NCBI GenBank assembly: GCA_965237445.1
Contig: OZ250142.1
Coordinates: 806,001 to 870,000, forward strand
DNA: 64,000 nucleotides
Direction: 5' to 3'
Source: G963668185 sp965237445
GTDB lineage: Bacteria; Chloroflexota; Dehalococcoidia; Lucifugimonadales; G963668185
Shown: positions 60,985 to 64,000 of the stretch, in pieces
Numbering within the stretch: position 1 is the stretch's first letter
Layout: the number at the start of each line of letters is the position of its first letter
The notes under the pieces: generated by a model
The model's input: only the letters and a program-made list of their open reading frames with translations
Told to the model about the DNA's origin: nothing
Databases searched by the model: none
Made by a program: the position numbers and the translations under genes

Positions 60985-61212
60985 GGTTACATGTACTTGC
61001 GAGCACACCATGACAGAGAGTCGGCGCGGGGGATCGCCCCCTGCTCCCGGCGCCCACGAAACAGCCTACCCGCTGCTTTTCGACTGTCACATTTTTGCTC
61101 ATCCAGTGTGATTTTCGGCTCATTCAGCTATCAAATTAGTCTCAAATTCTGTAACTTTCTCGAGAGCCTCCAGCTACGAAAAGTTACAGAATGTTACGGA
61201 ATGTGACAGTTT
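60956..61212 (+). repeat. three-iteron promoter element, copy B
   Basis: The distal iterons GTTACAGAAT, GTTACGGAAT, GTGACAGTTT (61183-61212) follow CCAGCTACGAAAA (61170-61182), which is identical to copy A. The arm CTGTCACATT, near 61085, pairs with AATGTGACAG. The end pair is C-G where copy A has G-C, a compensated change. TTCTGTAACTTT also pairs with AAAGTTACAGAA. No further gene to the next promoter of gyrB. Confidence 0.73.
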
Positions 61213-61267
61213 TGTGGGATTTCCCCTTTACCGAACAGCATTGCACAAACCCAAATCGGCTTCCGCT

Positions 61268-61380
61268 AGTCCCCTCTCTCTTGATGGGAGAGGGCCAAGG
61301 CGAATGCCTGCCCTGACACCGTCCCGAGCTTGACGAAGTGGTCCCTCGAAGGGAGTCCCCGAAGGGGTGAAAGGGGGCTG
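61268..61380. repeat. dispersed repeat cluster upstream of gyrB
   Basis: CCCCTCTCTCTTGATGGGAG then GACACCGTCCCGAGCTTGAC, GTCCCTCGAAGGGAGTCCCC and similar. Members of the repeat types seen near 7.2, 11.5, 12.0, 13.6 and 37.0 kb. The remaining 61381-61686 has nothing else. Confidence 0.6.
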
Positions 61381-61686
61381 GCAGAGAGGCAGCGTCCACT
61401 TAGGATACCCCACACTATCAATGGCGGGTGCGCTAGTTCACATACCCTGTCAGCCCATCGAGGGCGAGGGGACTGTTGCGTAGCTGGCGCACGTACGAAA
61501 GAGCGGCCAAAAACGCGCGAACGAGACCTAAAATTCCTGTGACCATTGTCTTAGACAATGGTAAACTTAGGATGATGCCAAACAGCTTTCAGCGCGTCCC
61601 GTTTCACCCTCTCATTGGAACATTCTTTCATGGGCGCGCAGGCCGGTAAACTCGGTCTAAACCTGAGAAAAGCGAGAGGGAAGAGC

Positions 61687-63636
61687 ATGGTCAAGGTCCA
61701 GCCAGAGTTGGGCGCCGAACTGTACACAGCGAGCGACATCGAAGTCGTTCCGGGCATGGACGCGGTCCGGATGCGTCCGGGCATGTACATCGGCAGCACG
61801 GGCCAGCGGGGCCTGCACCACCTGATCTACGAGATCGTGGACAACGCCGTTGATGAGTTCATGGGCGGGTTCGCGACGACGATCGATATCCACATCGGCG
61901 CCGACGGCTATGTGACCGTCACCGACGATGGCCGGGGCATCCCCGTAGATATTCACCCGGACACGGGCGTGCCGGCGGTAGAGACGGTGATGACGACGCT
62001 GCACGCGGGCGGGAAGTTCGGTGGCAAGGCCTACGCTGTGTCGGGCGGACTTCACGGAGTCGGCGGCTCTGTCGTCAACGCGCTGTCTTACGAGACGGTC
62101 GTGGAGGTGCGCAGGGACGGCAGGATCTACCGGCAAGAGTACTCCCGCGGCGAGGTGATGATCGAGCTGGAGTCGAACGAGGCGGAGGACGACCAGAAGG
62201 CGACCGGCACGACGATCAGGTTCGTTCCGGACGCCGAAATCTTCGAGGAGATCACCTACGACCACAACGTACTCTCCCAGCGATTCAAGGAGATGGCGTA
62301 CCTAAACAAGGGCCTGACCATTCACTTCAGGAGCGACTGGCATCCGACGAGGGAAGGGAAGGCATTCGAGGCGACGTTCCACTACGAGGGTGGCATTTCG
62401 GAGTTTGTGGAGCATCTGGGCCGCAACAAGGAGCCGCTGCACAAGGTGCCGATCTACGTGGAGCGCCAGGTAAACGGCACGCTGGTGGAGACGGCGATGC
62501 AGTGGAACAGCACGTACAACGAGGCGGTCTACGCGTTCGCCAACTGCATCAACACGATCGACGGCGGCTCGCATCTCACGGGGTTTCGAGCGTCGCTGAC
62601 CCGGGTCCTGAACGACTACGGCCGGAAGCAGAAGCTGTTCAAGGACTCAGATAAGAACCTGTCTGGCGAGGACGTCCGAGAGGGCCTGACGGCCGTGATA
62701 AGCGTCAAACTCACGAATCCGCAGTTCGAGGGCCAAACGAAGACGAAGCTGGGTAACCCTGAGATCCGCAACCAGGTGGAGAGCGCGGTTACAGAAGCCC
62801 TCACGATCTACCTGGAAGACCACCCGAGGGACTCGAAGCGGATCATCGAGAAGTGCCAGACGTCGCAGCGCGCCAGAGACGCGGCCCGCAAGGCGCGAGA
62901 CCTTATCATCCGCAAGAATGCGATGGACGGCGGGTCGCTGCCGGGCAAGCTGGCGGACTGCGCGGACCGGAATCCGGAGAACACGGAGCTGTACATCGTT
63001 GAGGGCGATTCGGCAGGCGGCACCGCGAAGATGGGCCGCAACCGTGCAACGCAGGCCATTTTGCCGCTGCGGGGCAAGATCCTGAACGTCGAGAAGGCAA
63101 GGGCGGACAGAATGCTGGCCCACGAGGAGATCAGGGCGTTGATCGTGGCGATCGGCGCCGGTCTGGGAGAGGACTTCGACCTAACGAAGCTGCGCTACCA
63201 CCGTATCATCATCATGACGGACGCGGACGTGGACGGCGCGCACATCCGCACGCTGCTGCTAACGTTCTTCTTCCGCAACATGCCGGAACTGATCACCAAC
63301 GGCCACATGTACATCGCGCAGCCGCCACTCTTCAAAATCAGCAGCGGCCGCAAGTCCTGGTGGGCATACAGCGAGGGCGAGCGCGAAGGCACGTTGAAGA
63401 CGCTGCAAGGAAAGAAGAACGTCAACATCCAGCGGTACAAGGGCCTTGGCGAAATGAACGCCGATCAGCTTTGGGAGACCACGATGGACCCGGAGGCTCG
63501 CACGCTGCTTCAAGTGAACCTGGCGGACGCCTCGGTGGCCGACGAGATGTTCTCGCTGCTGATGGGCGACGTAGTGGAGCCTCGCCGCAACTTCATTCGA
63601 GAGCATGCTCTCGAAGTGAAGAACCTGGACGTCTAG
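61687..63636 (+). CDS. gyrB: DNA gyrase subunit B
   Basis: 649 residues from ATG 61687, chosen for a GAGGGA site and because it gives the family N-terminus (TASDIEVVPGMDAVRMRPGMYIG). GHKL ATPase motifs DNAVDEFMGG, DDGRGIPVDIHPDTGVPAVE, GGLHGVGGSVVNALS; then QTKTKLGN, TOPRIM EGDSAGGTAKMGRNR and TDADVDGAHIRTLLLTFFFR. ParE cannot be wholly excluded from sequence alone, but GyrB is the better call. Terminal LLMGDVVEPRRNFIREHA is typical. Confidence 0.93.
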   Translation: MVKVQPELGAELYTASDIEVVPGMDAVRMRPGMYIGSTGQRGLHHLIYEIVDNAVDEFMGGFATTIDIHIGADGYVTVTDDGRGIPVDIHPDTGVPAVETVMTTLHAGGKFGGKAYAVSGGLHGVGGSVVNALSYETVVEVRRDGRIYRQEYSRGEVMIELESNEAEDDQKATGTTIRFVPDAEIFEEITYDHNVLSQRFKEMAYLNKGLTIHFRSDWHPTREGKAFEATFHYEGGISEFVEHLGRNKEPLHKVPIYVERQVNGTLVETAMQWNSTYNEAVYAFANCINTIDGGSHLTGFRASLTRVLNDYGRKQKLFKDSDKNLSGEDVREGLTAVISVKLTNPQFEGQTKTKLGNPEIRNQVESAVTEALTIYLEDHPRDSKRIIEKCQTSQRARDAARKARDLIIRKNAMDGGSLPGKLADCADRNPENTELYIVEGDSAGGTAKMGRNRATQAILPLRGKILNVEKARADRMLAHEEIRALIVAIGAGLGEDFDLTKLRYHRIIIMTDADVDGAHIRTLLLTFFFRNMPELITNGHMYIAQPPLFKISSGRKSWWAYSEGEREGTLKTLQGKKNVNIQRYKGLGEMNADQLWETTMDPEARTLLQVNLADASVADEMFSLLMGDVVEPRRNFIREHALEVKNLDV

Positions 63637-63782
63637 TCCAGAAAGAGCCTGCAGCCACTATCGATTAGCAGGAGAGGCGGGACCCTTACGCCCCTTCAGG
63701 ATAGCTCCGGAGACACGCACTCAGCGTCTCTCTGTCTCTTTGGGGAACTAAAAGTGTGCGCGTCGGCTGCGGGAGTTCGCGT

Positions 63783-64000
63783 CTAGTCCCACATGCCGGT
63801 GCTGAAGTAGCGCTCCCCGATGTCGTTCATGATGGTGACCACACGGCCCTCTCCGGCGTCCGCGGCGACCTCGTAGGCACCCAGGAGATACGCGCCTGAC
63901 GACTGGCCTGCAAAGATTCCCCTCGATGAGAGCAGCAGGGACATCTTGCGCGCGGCCTCCACGTCCACCGGGATCATGCGGTCGACAACGCTCTGGTCGA
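63783..64000 (-). CDS. cysteine synthase-like PLP protein, C-terminal end (runs off window)
   Basis: Last ~72 residues of the family, coming in from beyond 64000. DQSVVDRMIPVDVEAARKM, then GIFAGQSSGAYLLGA and ERYFSTGMWD. CysK/CysM-type (O-acetylserine sulfhydrylase) and related cystathionine-beta-synthases share this end. The PLP Lys lies outside the window, so the exact enzyme cannot be given. Confidence 0.8.
   Translation of the reverse strand, partial: DQSVVDRMIPVDVEAARKMSLLLSSRGIFAGQSSGAYLLGAYEVAADAGEGRVVTIMNDIGERYFSTGMWD

Noticed and set aside
61615..61686. Longer gyrB start at 61615
   Set aside because: TTG with no ribosome site, adds 24 residues not typical of GyrB; ATG 61687 has GAGGGA.

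Overview
The window looks like a chromosomal segment of a moderately GC-rich, uncultivated bacterium, most likely a Chloroflexi/Dehalococcoidia (SAR202-like) lineage. That placement is inferred from gene content: an archaeal-type class V fructose-bisphosphatase in a bacterial housekeeping background, a DNA gyrase, LexA, Rho, ETF, many family-style short exported proteins, and frequent GTG/TTG starts. No 16S gene is present, so it is not proven.

Layout. 1-5.2 kb (minus strand): dapB (partial), pnp with a long Arg-Gly-rich tail, rpsO, surE and a P1-family (DmpA/NylC-like) peptidase. 5.4-10.7 kb: two large secreted proteins, one with three tandem beta-type domains and a Pro-Thr-Glu stalk, the other surface-layer-like. 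10.7-13.6 kb: a repeat-rich stretch with a hendecad coiled-coil protein, a DUF559 nuclease-like protein and a class IV aminotransferase that lacks the PLP lysine. 13.6-24.7 kb: core metabolism and information processing (sucDC, tRNA-Ser, class V FBPase, rdgB, rho, fructose-6-phosphate aldolase-like, pyrG, moaA, an rnhA/moaC reading frame, pth). 24.7-31.3 kb: a surface island of two Kelch lipoproteins and two exported zinc peptidases. 31.3-33.1 kb: gatC and a frameshifted gatA.

33.6-38.9 kb: two SDR dehydrogenases and a D-2-hydroxyacid dehydrogenase. Between the SDRs lies a 2.36-kb IS1595-family element with clear terminal inverted repeats and a near-perfect 8-bp target duplication. It carries two passenger genes behind its transposase: a Mom-like DNA-modification acyltransferase and, convergent to it, a small PD-(D/E)xK nuclease-like protein. 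This looks like a transposon-borne restriction-modification module and is the best candidate for a new system here. 38.9-50.4 kb: mgtE, a VWA protein, an M20-like protein, an amidohydrolase, tatA, lexA, rtcB, rpsT, two tandem desulforedoxin-like mini-genes and a MetF-like protein. 50.4-57.9 kb: a regulatory region with a CRP-type palindrome upstream of etfBA, a hypothetical gene, a frameshifted S9 peptidase, ilvD and a Tat-signal mini-protein. 57.9-64 kb: tRNA-Val, a XRE-ImmA/DUF4411 module, an IS30 remnant, gyrB and a partial cysteine synthase.

Three intergenic loci (13.26-13.52, 33.28-33.59 and 60.96-61.21 kb) carry the same unusual unit: a sigma70-like promoter with a conserved sequence, an ATG exactly 6 nt after the -10, and about 200 nt later three 10-bp iterons that form inverted repeats with upstream arms. 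The arm sequences co-vary between copies. I do not recognise this family. Three single-gene reading-frame anomalies (gatA, the S9 peptidase, rnhA/moaC) may be assembly indels and should be checked against reads before any biological reading.
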